Below, one piece after another: positions 10,201 to 18,171 of a stretch of 64,000 nucleotides of DNA. The position numbers were made by a program, and so were the translations under genes. The stretch spans positions 1-64,000 of the forward strand of contig NZ_JAHESC010000028.1 in NCBI RefSeq assembly GCF_018598185.1. Direction: 5' to 3'. This DNA is from Dawidia soli (GTDB lineage Bacteria; Bacteroidota; Bacteroidia; Cytophagales; Cyclobacteriaceae). Each line of letters opens with the position of its first letter. Position 1 is the stretch's first letter. The notes beneath the pieces are model-generated. The model did not search any database and was not told the DNA's origin. It saw only the letters and a program-made list of their open reading frames with translations.

Positions 10201-13200
10201 CCGGCTCGGGAAAGGTGACCTCCTTGCCGCAGGCGCCATCGTCCAGGGAAACGACGATGTTGTCGGGCTGGACAATTTTCGGGCCGACGACATCGATGAC
10301 ATTTACGTTGAAGGAGCAGGTGGCGCTTTGGCCCGACACTGTAGCCCGGTAGGTAACGGTGTGGGGACCGGGCACGAATGTATCACCTATGCCTTTGGCC
10401 GACTCCAGCGTCCATTGCAGACAGCCATAGAAGTTATTTGCTTCGGGCAGCCGGGTGCTCAGTACCGCGCCGCAAAGCCCGGGTGTGGTATAGATCTCTA
10501 CATTCGGCGGGCATGTAACGGTAAGCGTGGTATTGTCGATCACGGTTACGTCGAACTCGCAGGTGGCGGTGTTGCCATACGCATCGCGGGTCCTGTATAC
10601 CTGGTGGGTTACGCCCACGGGGAAGAAGCCGCCGGCGGAGCCGGATACAAATCCCGTTGTAGGTGAAAAGCAACTGTTATCGGTGGCGGCGGGTACCGAC
10701 AGGGTGATCATCGTGCCGCAGATGGCGGGGTTGATAAACTCGGTACGGCTGGGCGGGCACGCGGTAAACTGCGGCGCTTCGGTATCGGTAACGGTGACAT
10801 TGAAGCCGCAGGTGGCGATGTTTCCATTGGCGTCTGCGACCTTGAATACCTGCAGCGTCGTTCCCATGGGGAATACTGCGCCGCTGGCCAGGCCCATGAC
10901 GCGGTACGGTGTATAATAAGAACCGTCGTTGTCATGCGCATCGGCCATGGCAAAATTCACGACGGCGCCGCAAAGCCCCGGATCATTGGCCACGGTTATG
11001 TCGGGCGGACAAACGATGGAGGGCGCTTCAAAATCAGAGACGGCTACCGTGATGACGCACGACGCCGAGTTTCCGGATGGATCTTTGGCGACATAGGTCA
11101 ACGGATAGGTGCCCAGTTTAAAATAGGACCCGCTGCCCTTACCCTCGGCGGCTACGGTTACGCTGCCGCTATTGTCGAGCGCCACGGGGGTTGCAAACGT
11201 TACGAGCGCTGAATCCGTGCCGGGCACGGCATAGGCGGCGGGGCGGATGTTCCGGCAATCGATGGTGGGCGAGATGGTATCCAGCACGGTGAGCTTGAAC
11301 GATGCGAAGCCTGTATTGTCGCTTTCATCCGTGGCCTTCCAGACCTCGGTGGTGGTGCCGATGGGGTGCTCGCCGGACTGGCCGAATCCCGATACAAAGG
11401 TGCTGGTGAGGACGGTGGTGCAATTGTCGGTCGCCAACGGTGCGTTATAGCCTGTAAAGACGGTGCTCTTGTCCCGCGCTACGTAATAGGTGATGTCGGC
11501 TGCCTGCAATTTTGGCGTCTCGGCATCTTTCACGACAATGTTCTGCTCGAAGGTGGTGGTATTGCCGGCGGCGTCTGTCCAGGTTTGCCGGATCACGTTG
11601 TTACCTACCTGGAAAATGCTGTCGGTTTGCGAACCGCTGATCATGAATACATCGGCGTATCCCTGGCCCTGGAGGGTGATCATCTCCGGTATGGCACCGG
11701 TCAGCACAGGCATGGTGGTACATTTATCCAACGCCTGGGCGAGGGTAAAAGCATAGTACGCGCCGCACGCTCCCGGCTCGCTGGTGAGCTCCTTGTAGTT
11801 GGCGGGTCTGCTGGCGATGATAGGAGGCGCTACATCGTGAACGGTGATCGCTATGGGGTAATCCAGGAAATTGCCGGACACATCGGTATACCGCAAGGTG
11901 TCGACGGTTGTGCCGACGGGGTAGTAATGGTTTGCGGGCATGTGTCTGACCTTGACGGAGACATACGGATTACAATTGTCTATCGCCTTGGGATAGTCGT
12001 ATAGATAAAATGCATTGCAGCTACCGTTGTCCGCGGCCAGATCGCGTTTGACGTTGTCGCTGATGATCACCGGGGGGTCTGTCTCCCTATAAAGCCTGAC
12101 TTCCTGCACGTCGTCAGAAACGCAATAGATGGGGTGACCATTCTGGTAGTTGGTGCTCACCTTTCTGACATAATACGAGGCCGACGCGGCCCCAAACGGG
12201 ATGGCCGGTTTGAACGTAAAAGATTGCCGGGGAGAACCGTCGTTTAAAAATCCACCGGTCTTGGACGTGCCCTGATAATAAAATCCATAGAGCATGCCGG
12301 CTTCATAATCGGGCGTAAGGGTAGTTTCTGTTCCATTGCAGATGCCGGTTATATCCGGGATGGCAGGTCTGCCCTGGGGCAATGAAAAAACATAATTCCG
12401 GATGGAATCCGATTTCGCCGAGCAGCCGTCGGCATTGGTACGGGTTACAGAGTACCACCCGGCCGCTTTGATATACGTCACTTTGGACGTGCTGCCGTTG
12501 GACCAGCGAAACTGGTCTGTCTCGTTCACGGGGCTGGTTATGGCGTATTTACTGGAATCGCTTCCGTAGCAATACCACAAGCCATTGTTGGTCTTTTCGA
12601 TGGCGGGTTTGCTTACCGCCGATACGCGCACCGTTTTATACTGCGGGGCGCTATAGCCGCAACACAGGTCGTACGCCTGAAATCCAACGGTGTAGGTTCC
12701 CACGCCGGTCGGAAGAAACGCTATGTTTTTCTTATCGGAACTGTACACTACGGTTTCATTGGCATCAAACACCTTCCACAAATAAAAAGCGCTGGTCTCA
12801 GTTGTAGAAGCCTTCAGGGTATCGCCCTGGCAAAGCACCGCGGGAACATGGAACGCGGGCAGCGGCCGGATGGTTTTAATGTGTACATCCGGTTGAGGGT
12901 AGGGATACGTTGCCGGGGTTACATAGTATACTTCCAAACGGCCGGTGTCGGGCTCTGCGATCTGCACCTCGCTCATGTATTGTGTAAAGGTGGTGCCGGA
13001 AGGTTTGTCGTTTATAAAATTGACCTTGTTGTATTGCGTCCCTACGTGCTTGCCGATGAGAAAGCCATCTTTATCACCCGATGTATACAGGGTAATCACG
13101 GAGTTGGTACACGCGGTAGACACATCGGCCATTACGAATGCGCTGGGTTTGTTCGTCACACCGATCTTGACGATGCTTCTGCCGTTGCTGCCGTGCTGTC

Positions 13201-14896
13201 CGCGGCTGCCGTCGCCACCTTTACCGCCCTTGCCGCCTTTGGCACCCTGGTGGCTCCATCCGCCGTCGCTTACCGGTCGTCCCATCATGCCGAGGCCGCC
13301 GTCGCCGCCCTTGCCGCCAAAACCTCCAAATCCGCCGCCGCCACCTTCGCCGATGGTATAAACACAATTTTTGTCGACCACATTTTTACACATGGGCATA
13401 AAGATGCCGATGGAAGCTCCGCCGCCATGACCGCCGCCGCCGCCTTCTCCCCCTTCGCCACCGGCGCCGCCACGGCCGCCTTCGGTCGAGCCGTTTACGA
13501 CCTCGGCGTGGCACACGTCATCGCCACCGATCAGTGTAATGGCCTTGTTGAACACGCCCAATGCTTTCGCCGGGAGGTTGTAATCACCCATGCCGGGTAT
13601 GGGTATTTGCGGTATTACACCGAGGGTGCGAATTCCCCCGGCGCCACCGCCGCCGCCACCGCTACCGCCCGCACCATCGCCACCATTCGCGCCATAGCCG
13701 GGGATATAGTAGTAGTTGATGTCGTCGTACGGATAGATCGTCTGATCGGAGTAGTCGATACCGTTGTAGCTATTGGTGCCGTCCTGTCCATCCTCACCCG
13801 GGTCGGGCGTGGGGTCTTTCTGCTCACCGCCAACGGAGGGCAACGAAAGCAGGGATAAAAGCTCGCCGGCTAAATTCACTTTGCTTTTGTAGTACTCATA
13901 GTAGCAATCCATCTCGCAGTTATCACCGGCTTCACCGCCGAGGCCGCCATTTTTTCCGCCGCGGCCTCCTTTGGGCAACGGGTATTCTGCCGCGCAATAG
14001 GTGGTGGCAGACGTGACGGTGCTGGGGCAGTCGAGACAGCGGTAATAATCCTGAATGCGTCCGCCCGCGCCGCCGTCGCCGCCGGCCCTGAACTCGTACG
14101 ATTGTTTGAGCTCTTCACTGGGTCGTTGCTGGTAAACGGGAAGGTTGGGGTCATACACCGTCTTGCCGGGTACGTAGTAATAAGCCTCCGCACCATTCCG
14201 CCCCTGGTATCCATAAAGACCTTCGCCGCCGCTATCGGTAACAATCTGGAGATTGATCAGGTATATGTTTTCACTGCCCCTGCCGAAAATGGCGTAGACG
14301 CTTTTTCCATCGCCGTATCGTTCGCCGTAGGAGACCATGTCTTCCCAAAAGCTGTTACGCTTGTGGACCTCCAGGGTAAAATCTTTCAGGGTGATGTTCG
14401 ACACGGTATCGAGCCTGATGCCGATGTAGTGCCCTACCACTACGGGCTTGTTGTCGGAAGTCGTGGTTTTCACTTCTTCACCGGGAGGCGAGATCGACAG
14501 CACGCAGTTACCGGTCTTGCTTTTTTTCCAGATGCCGTTGGTCACATCAAAGTTTCCGTCGACAGTCACGCCGGAAGGAATGTACAATGTCCGGTTGATG
14601 GCGTAGGTGCCGGTGCTGAGCTTGATGAGGTGTCTGCTGGTATCGCTTTCACAAATGGCGAGCGCGGTCAATAAACCGGCAGGCGACAACCTGGTACCCA
14701 TGCCGACGCCCTCGGGCGTGACGTAAAGCGCATCGTCATCCAGGCAGTCTTGCGCCTGGAGCCACTGCGCCGATAAGGTCATCAGAAAAATGACGAGGAT
14801 GAGCGGCTTGCGCAGCGATGGATGATCGGCAGCATGGGAAAGCCGGAAGGTGTGTTTTTGCTCTTGCCGCGAGCGTGTACTTGTAGAAGCCAGCAT
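7229..14896 (-). CDS. Giant T9SS-secreted HYR-repeat surface protein
   Basis: About 2555 residues. After a signal peptide (hydrophobic core LILVIFLMTLSAQWLQAQ) comes a beta-helix-like region (GTYAINRTLYIPSGVTVDGNF, SNITLKDF). Next is a long segment with several Gly-rich stretches (GGxGGxGG runs), an Ig/PKD-like region, and about eleven HYR-type repeats of 80-100 residues. These are recognisable by FPVGTT, D.nGN.atC.F.V.V.D..aP and CPP at the joins. The C-terminus (IYPNPSTGKYQFEF to VKLVKVE) is a type IX secretion sorting domain. HYR repeats are immunoglobulin-fold modules linked to adhesion, so the protein is most likely exported and held at the cell surface as an adhesin or filament. ATG 14896 is preferred over 14956 because it shortens an unlikely leader; a later start is possible. 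Confidence 0.85.
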   Translation of the reverse strand: MLASTSTRSRQEQKHTFRLSHAADHPSLRKPLILVIFLMTLSAQWLQAQDCLDDDALYVTPEGVGMGTRLSPAGLLTALAICESDTSRHLIKLSTGTYAINRTLYIPSGVTVDGNFDVTNGIWKKSKTGNCVLSISPPGEEVKTTTSDNKPVVVGHYIGIRLDTVSNITLKDFTLEVHKRNSFWEDMVSYGERYGDGKSVYAIFGRGSENIYLINLQIVTDSGGEGLYGYQGRNGAEAYYYVPGKTVYDPNLPVYQQRPSEELKQSYEFRAGGDGGAGGRIQDYYRCLDCPSTVTSATTYCAAEYPLPKGGRGGKNGGLGGEAGDNCEMDCYYEYYKSKVNLAGELLSLLSLPSVGGEQKDPTPDPGEDGQDGTNSYNGIDYSDQTIYPYDDINYYYIPGYGANGGDGAGGSGGGGGGAGGIRTLGVIPQIPIPGMGDYNLPAKALGVFNKAITLIGGDDVCHAEVVNGSTEGGRGGAGGEGGEGGGGGHGGGASIGIFMPMCKNVVDKNCVYTIGEGGGGGFGGFGGKGGDGGLGMMGRPVSDGGWSHQGAKGGKGGKGGDGSRGQHGSNGRSIVKIGVTNKPSAFVMADVSTACTNSVITLYTSGDKDGFLIGKHVGTQYNKVNFINDKPSGTTFTQYMSEVQIAEPDTGRLEVYYVTPATYPYPQPDVHIKTIRPLPAFHVPAVLCQGDTLKASTTETSAFYLWKVFDANETVVYSSDKKNIAFLPTGVGTYTVGFQAYDLCCGYSAPQYKTVRVSAVSKPAIEKTNNGLWYCYGSDSSKYAITSPVNETDQFRWSNGSTSKVTYIKAAGWYSVTRTNADGCSAKSDSIRNYVFSLPQGRPAIPDITGICNGTETTLTPDYEAGMLYGFYYQGTSKTGGFLNDGSPRQSFTFKPAIPFGAASASYYVRKVSTNYQNGHPIYCVSDDVQEVRLYRETDPPVIISDNVKRDLAADNGSCNAFYLYDYPKAIDNCNPYVSVKVRHMPANHYYPVGTTVDTLRYTDVSGNFLDYPIAITVHDVAPPIIASRPANYKELTSEPGACGAYYAFTLAQALDKCTTMPVLTGAIPEMITLQGQGYADVFMISGSQTDSIFQVGNNVIRQTWTDAAGNTTTFEQNIVVKDAETPKLQAADITYYVARDKSTVFTGYNAPLATDNCTTVLTSTFVSGFGQSGEHPIGTTTEVWKATDESDNTGFASFKLTVLDTISPTIDCRNIRPAAYAVPGTDSALVTFATPVALDNSGSVTVAAEGKGSGSYFKLGTYPLTYVAKDPSGNSASCVITVAVSDFEAPSIVCPPDITVANDPGLCGAVVNFAMADAHDNDGSYYTPYRVMGLASGAVFPMGTTLQVFKVADANGNIATCGFNVTVTDTEAPQFTACPPSRTEFINPAICGTMITLSVPAATDNSCFSPTTGFVSGSAGGFFPVGVTHQVYRTRDAYGNTATCEFDVTVIDNTTLTVTCPPNVEIYTTPGLCGAVLSTRLPEANNFYGCLQWTLESAKGIGDTFVPGPHTVTYRATVSGQSATCSFNVNVIDVVGPKIVQPDNIVVSLDDGACGKEVTFPEPVVMDNCTNFFLQRTAGLPSGSVFPVGTTVQKYIAFDNTHTDAVTFTVTVQDDTAPAFTDVPDITETTSDICGKVISFATPVATDNSTCFTITRLKGLNSGDLFPVGITTQIYVAKDGAGNTDTTRFNIVVNSSPQTQFYSCPPDVVVMSDNDLTKVVWYDVPGRTSCAGVTAVLISGKGSGATFPAGKTTETYLITDASGKTDTCRFNVFVAEKMPPNVMCQPYKFDLEDAICGARVKLPVPEVDDWGGSGLQTIFNDIGPVDSEVFLPVGYSQITWTAIDNSGNRGYCISQVTVGKEESPLNGFSHRVEFCEGSDVEINPRMSGTGPYVYEWSYFDPTTFEMIVLSTDSIFRIPHVKESDERQYMYAVKSPCNNDIFRREFFLQVNPSPKVTFAGLNAGYCEYDLSGKPLTFSPAGGVLVGDGLVDGKFYPSKAGLGAHTLSYVYHDDALGCPAKASLTTEVYATPIVEAFIDTAYCINNPVLKLDATHSVYTGPGISGATFNAALAQAGTHTITRTVTVDGCVNSAAQTVRIQGNVPDATIQTGGAICSNKGRVRLEAVTTGGTWSGEKVYVENNIPYFNVNAADLGEHKVYHEMVDGICVSTDSATVDVVDSEYNLPFTFDAYCYDQGLVPLDVSDGKNYFGFGIDKNMFNPAAYDTTTTALFGVSTVNAVGCIDTVWRAMAVLKPEIIDPLKLICKKGDPALLSVDSKLASATWFDTTTGYTKTVYDSGSYIVELRNTSGCVKVDTFRVESKQANLPALINDTDQLYKCIDAMATLTASGNYVSQVWSTGEQGRTITVSSPGEYKVYVTDSVGCELADSIRVEDYPRMENNQLTNKGTYLEAVASTSYTWYKDGLPIDGASGQMLPFPESGSYYVELTDNNGCLSASDVLQVVVTSTDGEGKDWKCRIYPNPSTGKYQFEFTAKPSYDLDIVFINALGQPVQQLQINSRSDQSVYIAHLEAQPAGVYWALIKQKDRTTVVKLVKVE

Positions 14897-14955
14897 AGGT
14901 TGACAAAAATGTATTAAAGCCAACCTAAAGGTACTGGAGATCGCTAACGGCATCA

Positions 14956-15000
14956 ATACCTGACGTCAGGTATCGGCGCATAACCGACTATCGGTCAGGT
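14956..15000. promoter_or_regulatory. Palindromic operator candidate before the giant gene
   Basis: The 18-bp sequence ATACCTGACGTCAGGTAT (14956-14973) is a perfect palindrome. A second inverted repeat, ACCGA-CTA-TCGGT, follows at 14983-14995, and the half-site TCAGGT occurs again at 14995-15000. All lie between the response regulator stop (15021) and the giant gene start (14896). NarL/FixJ-type regulators bind such palindromes, so this may be where the adjacent regulator acts. A hairpin role in RNA is an alternative, but no T-run follows. Confidence 0.45.
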
Positions 15001-15020
15001 GATTATCATTCGATCCAGCG

Positions 15021-15650
15021 CTATATTTCGAAGATAAATTTGATGAACTCCGCTTCTCCTTTCAATCCCACTTTGAGCTTGATGTTTTTGCGGTGAGTTT
15101 CGACGGTGTAGAACGAGATGTTCAGCTTTTCCGCAATCTCTTTTGTTTTCATGCCGGCCTTGATGAGCTGGATCACCTCGAGCTCGCGGTTGGAGAGCTT
15201 CAGCTTTTTCAGAAAATTGTCGTCAGCATGATTACTTTCGGCATGGGGCGCCGGAAAATGAGCGCCGCCGGCATACACGTCACGGATGGCCTGCACGACC
15301 TCTTCGGACGAAGCTGTTTTGAACACATAGCCCCTGGCGCCAATGCTTTTAAACGAATCGATGTGCCGCTCTTCGTTGTACATGCTCAGGATCAGGATCT
15401 TCAAATCGGGATTTACGCCGAGCAATAACCGGGTGAGCTCGATGCCATCGAGGTGGGGCATGTTGAAGTCCATCAATACGACATCGGGCGCTAATTTCCG
15501 CACCTGGTCCTTTGCTTCGCGGCTGTCATATACCTGGGCGAGCACGTCAATCGTCTGCTCGGGGGCGAGCATGGCCTTGAGGCCGTCGTTAAACAAGCGG
15601 TGGTCGTCGATGATCACGACCGTTACTACTTCAGTATGCTTCTTTTCCAT
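15021..15650 (-). CDS. LuxR/NarL-family response regulator
   Basis: This 209-residue cytoplasmic protein has a receiver domain (VVIIDDHRLFNDG; phospho-acceptor Asp in VLMDFNMPHLDG; conserved Lys in VFKTASSEE) and a C-terminal LuxR-type helix-turn-helix (LSNRELEVIQLIKAGMKTKE, then the recognition helix TVETHRKNIK). It should be phosphorylated by the kinase encoded directly upstream, whose last 20 bp overlap its start, which implies translational coupling. ATG 15650 is chosen over an upstream in-frame ATG at 15725 because it gives the standard receiver start and this overlap. A likely target is the palindrome just downstream of this gene, in front of the giant surface protein gene. Confidence 0.9.
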   Translation of the reverse strand: MEKKHTEVVTVVIIDDHRLFNDGLKAMLAPEQTIDVLAQVYDSREAKDQVRKLAPDVVLMDFNMPHLDGIELTRLLLGVNPDLKILILSMYNEERHIDSFKSIGARGYVFKTASSEEVVQAIRDVYAGGAHFPAPHAESNHADDNFLKKLKLSNRELEVIQLIKAGMKTKEIAEKLNISFYTVETHRKNIKLKVGLKGEAEFIKFIFEI

Positions 15651-17466
15651 ACGGGATCTCGATGATGACCAATGTGCCTTTGTGATCGCTTTCAATGGTG
15701 AGCGTGGCCTGGATATAGGCCACACGGTGGCGGATGTTCTTGAGGCCGATGCCTTTTTCGTGCGTGCCGCTGCCGTTCTTCATGCCGGTGCCGTTGTCTT
15801 CCACCATCACTACGAGGCTTTCTTCCTGATAGATGAGCTGGATCATCATGTCGGAGGCCTTTGAATGTTTTATACTGTTCGTGATAAGCTCGTTGATAAT
15901 GCGGTATACCACGAGCTCGGTTACGGGACTGAGCTTTACGGCGGCACCGGTCTGGCTATACTCAAAGCGGATGGCGGGATGGCCTTTGAACTTGTTGACG
16001 GTCTGTCGCACGATATCGGTCAATGCGTAGGTTTCAAAGTCCACGGGCATGAGGTCGTGACTGATGTTGCGGATGTTTTTGATGATGTCATCTACTTCTC
16101 TTTCAATCAGCTGCGGATCGCCCTGCTGGCTGAGCATACTCTTTACGGCGGCCAGCGAATTGCCCACGTCGTCATGAAGGTCCTGGGCAATGCGTTTGCG
16201 TTCGGCCTCCTGCACGGTAATGATCTGGATCTGCGCATTGAGCTTGTCTTTGACGTGCCGGGAGGAATTGATACCGAGCCCGATGACCATACACAATATT
16301 TCAACGACGGGGGCGATGAAAAATATATCGGTTCGCTGATTCACGCCCTCGATGATCTGAAGGTCGGCGAGCATGAGGATGGATGCTGCTACCAGCGTAA
16401 ACAGAAATCCGGCCATGTAAAAATAGATGACGACCTGCCGCTGTGCTACCTGGATGAACATGGTGTATAAAATGTAGGCATCGATAAAAAACAAAATATA
16501 GTAAGACCAAAGGCTGATGGCCTGCCGCAGGGCATCGGGTATGGGAAGCAGCAGCGTAACGGAGGCTGCGCAGCACAACATGCCGCTGCCGAGCCCGAGC
16601 CAGTAAACCCAGCGCTGCCGGTGCTTTTTAAGCGCCAGCAACTCGACGGTAAACAGGATGTGCCAGCCTGCGATCCAATAATAAAAAACCATGCTCAGGT
16701 TGTTGACGAGCTTTTGATATGCGGCAGCGTGTTTGAAAAAGGCATATAAAAACCCGGTGTCGGCCGAGATGAGCAGCAGAAAGCTGAGGCAATAAATGCT
16801 GTAGTAGATATAGATCTTTTCATGGAGAAAAATAAACATGACAATGCCGGTAAGGCCGGCCAGCACACAGATGCCTGTTAGGGCGCTGATAAAAATAATG
16901 AACAGGGTCTCGTAATTCCGGTAATGGTTTTCCTGCTCGAGACTCAGCACGGCGGCGTGTCGTGCAAACTTGCGCATCGTGAATAAATAAAAGGCGACGG
17001 TTTCGTTCTTGGCGATGGAAACGGGGTGCGCAAAATACAGGGAATAAAATGTGCGGTCTTTGATGTTTTGAAAATGGCCGGTGAGCGGATATTTTATGAG
17101 CTCGCCGTTTTGCCGCTGCATATACAACTGTACGGTGTCCACCCGCGATTGGTGCACTTTGAGGATCCAGTTTGCGTGATCCGACGTATTCCGAATCCTG
17201 AACTTACACCATCCCGAGGGACGCGAAAAACCGTATTTGACTTCCTGGTAATAGGCATTTTTCGTAAAAGCTCCGTCGGGAGCAGCCATCACCCGGGCGA
17301 TATCATCGATGCCGGCGCGCGGATCGTTGAAAATATAAACATGGGGATTGACAACGACCTGTTCTTTGTCGTTCTCCACCGAAATCACCTCCTGGCTATA
17401 GGTGGAGCCATACGATAGCAACAGAAGCAGCACGATCCCTGCCAGCACGCAACGGCTGTTTTTCAT
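15631..17466 (-). CDS. 7TMR-DISM sensor histidine kinase (HisKA_3 type)
   Basis: The 611-residue protein has a signal peptide, a periplasmic 7TMR-DISM extracellular domain (about 45-160), a seven-helix membrane block (about 185-390), a HisKA_3 dimerisation domain with the phospho-histidine in RIAQDLHDDVGNSLAA (near 420), and a HATPase domain (N-box NELITNSIKHS, G-boxes EDNGTGM and GIGLKNIRHR). This architecture is common in Bacteroidota and pairs with LuxR-type regulators, here encoded immediately downstream with a 20-bp overlap. The ligand of DISM domains is often a carbohydrate or other small molecule, but it cannot be read from the sequence. It probably controls the giant HYR-repeat protein gene downstream. 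Confidence 0.92.
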   Translation of the reverse strand: MKNSRCVLAGIVLLLLLSYGSTYSQEVISVENDKEQVVVNPHVYIFNDPRAGIDDIARVMAAPDGAFTKNAYYQEVKYGFSRPSGWCKFRIRNTSDHANWILKVHQSRVDTVQLYMQRQNGELIKYPLTGHFQNIKDRTFYSLYFAHPVSIAKNETVAFYLFTMRKFARHAAVLSLEQENHYRNYETLFIIFISALTGICVLAGLTGIVMFIFLHEKIYIYYSIYCLSFLLLISADTGFLYAFFKHAAAYQKLVNNLSMVFYYWIAGWHILFTVELLALKKHRQRWVYWLGLGSGMLCCAASVTLLLPIPDALRQAISLWSYYILFFIDAYILYTMFIQVAQRQVVIYFYMAGFLFTLVAASILMLADLQIIEGVNQRTDIFFIAPVVEILCMVIGLGINSSRHVKDKLNAQIQIITVQEAERKRIAQDLHDDVGNSLAAVKSMLSQQGDPQLIEREVDDIIKNIRNISHDLMPVDFETYALTDIVRQTVNKFKGHPAIRFEYSQTGAAVKLSPVTELVVYRIINELITNSIKHSKASDMMIQLIYQEESLVVMVEDNGTGMKNGSGTHEKGIGLKNIRHRVAYIQATLTIESDHKGTLVIIEIPYGKEAY

Positions 17467-17611
17467 TACAGCAAGATATTATTATTGAACAAATAGTGCC
17501 AGTCTACCGGTTATATTGGATCTCCCCTTAGAAAGCTAATAGCCCCATTAAGTCCTGGTATTAACAAACCGGCAACCACCGCCACTTCGGGAAAAGCCGA
17601 GAGGTCCGGAC

Positions 17612-17645
17612 ATAAAAAAACCTGACTTCATTTCGAAATCAGGTT
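17612..17645 (-). terminator. Rho-independent terminator after tRNA-Arg
   Basis: On the minus strand the sequence AACCTGATTTC pairs with GAAGTCAGGTT (one G-U pair) around a 5-nt loop and is followed by seven T residues. It begins 7 bases after the tRNA 3' end, so it should end the tRNA transcript. Confidence 0.8.
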
Positions 17646-17651
17646 CTTTTG

Positions 17652-17723
17652 TAGTCCCGGCAGGAATCGAACCTGCATCTTCAGAATCGGAATCTGAAAT
17701 ACTATCCATTGTACTACGGAACC
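17652..17723 (-). tRNA. tRNA-Arg(CCG): tRNA-Arg, anticodon CCG
   Basis: The 72-nt minus-strand sequence folds as a full cloverleaf. The acceptor stem is GGTTCCG with CGGGACT, and the D stem is GTAC with GTAT. The anticodon stem is TCAGA with TCTGA around loop TTCCGAT, which gives anticodon CCG (codon CGG, arginine). The T stem is GCAGG with CCTGC around TTCGATT, and the discriminator base is A. The CCA end is not encoded. A terminator follows directly. No phage or integrase gene is seen next to it. Confidence 0.95.
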
Positions 17724-18066
17724 AAAAACACCGGAAAATAGCGAAAAATCCGATGATGGGGTGCAAAAATAGAAAAAGCTGGCAATCCATCACAAAAAAT
17801 CACACTTTTTATGGCCTCCGGCGCCTTAAATGGGCTCATACGTCCTACCTGGAATACCCGGACATGCAAAGCAAGGGCTACCGCCGAGGAGCTATCAATG
17901 CGCCCAACCCCTGTCCGAGCCAACGGCCTTGACTCCATACAGACACTGGGGCATCCTTGCAGCATCTGCCTCCTGATCCAGCACCCGGCTGCCCAAACAG
18001 ATGATATATGATTATTTGTAGCAGGTACGAGGTGGACTATGTATAATAACGAACGAGTAAATAAAA
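17724..18066. other. Gene-free stretch upstream of tRNA-Arg
   Basis: About 340 bp between the tRNA 5' end and the next terminator. Short frames exist on both strands, but none has family features, a credible start or a signal peptide. It should contain the tRNA promoter near 17724-17770; no clear consensus is seen. I see no integrase gene and no direct repeat of the tRNA 3' end. Confidence 0.5.
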
Positions 18067-18108
18067 CAAAAAACGGCCTGAGCCCGGTACAGTACCGAAA
18101 TCAAGCCG
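18067..18108 (-). terminator. Rho-independent terminator after the propeller-like lipoprotein gene
   Basis: On the minus strand, CGGC-TTGA-TTT-CGGTA pairs with TACCG-GGC-TCAG-GCCG around loop CTG, with one small internal loop, and is followed by TTTTTTG. It lies 64 bp past the stop of the lipoprotein gene on the same strand. Confidence 0.8.
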
Positions 18109-18171
18109 CTTAATCATTCGAAATCAGTCTCACCTCTGGGGTCACTCAGACTGAGTATCCTCTTCTTACGG

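Noticed and set aside
9110-10666. 518-codon plus-strand frame
   Set aside because: It lies wholly opposite the HYR repeats and shows the same repeat period, so it is a shadow.
12848-13858. Plus-strand frames of up to 336 codons, rich in Ala or Pro
   Set aside because: They arise from the complement of the Gly-rich codons of the giant minus-strand gene, not from a real gene.
14102-14674. Plus-strand 190-codon frame
   Set aside because: Shadow of the beta-helix region of the giant gene; no start context or family.
17652-18066. tRNA-Arg as an integration site for a mobile island
   Set aside because: No integrase, no repeat of the tRNA 3' end nearby, and a normal terminator follows the tRNA.
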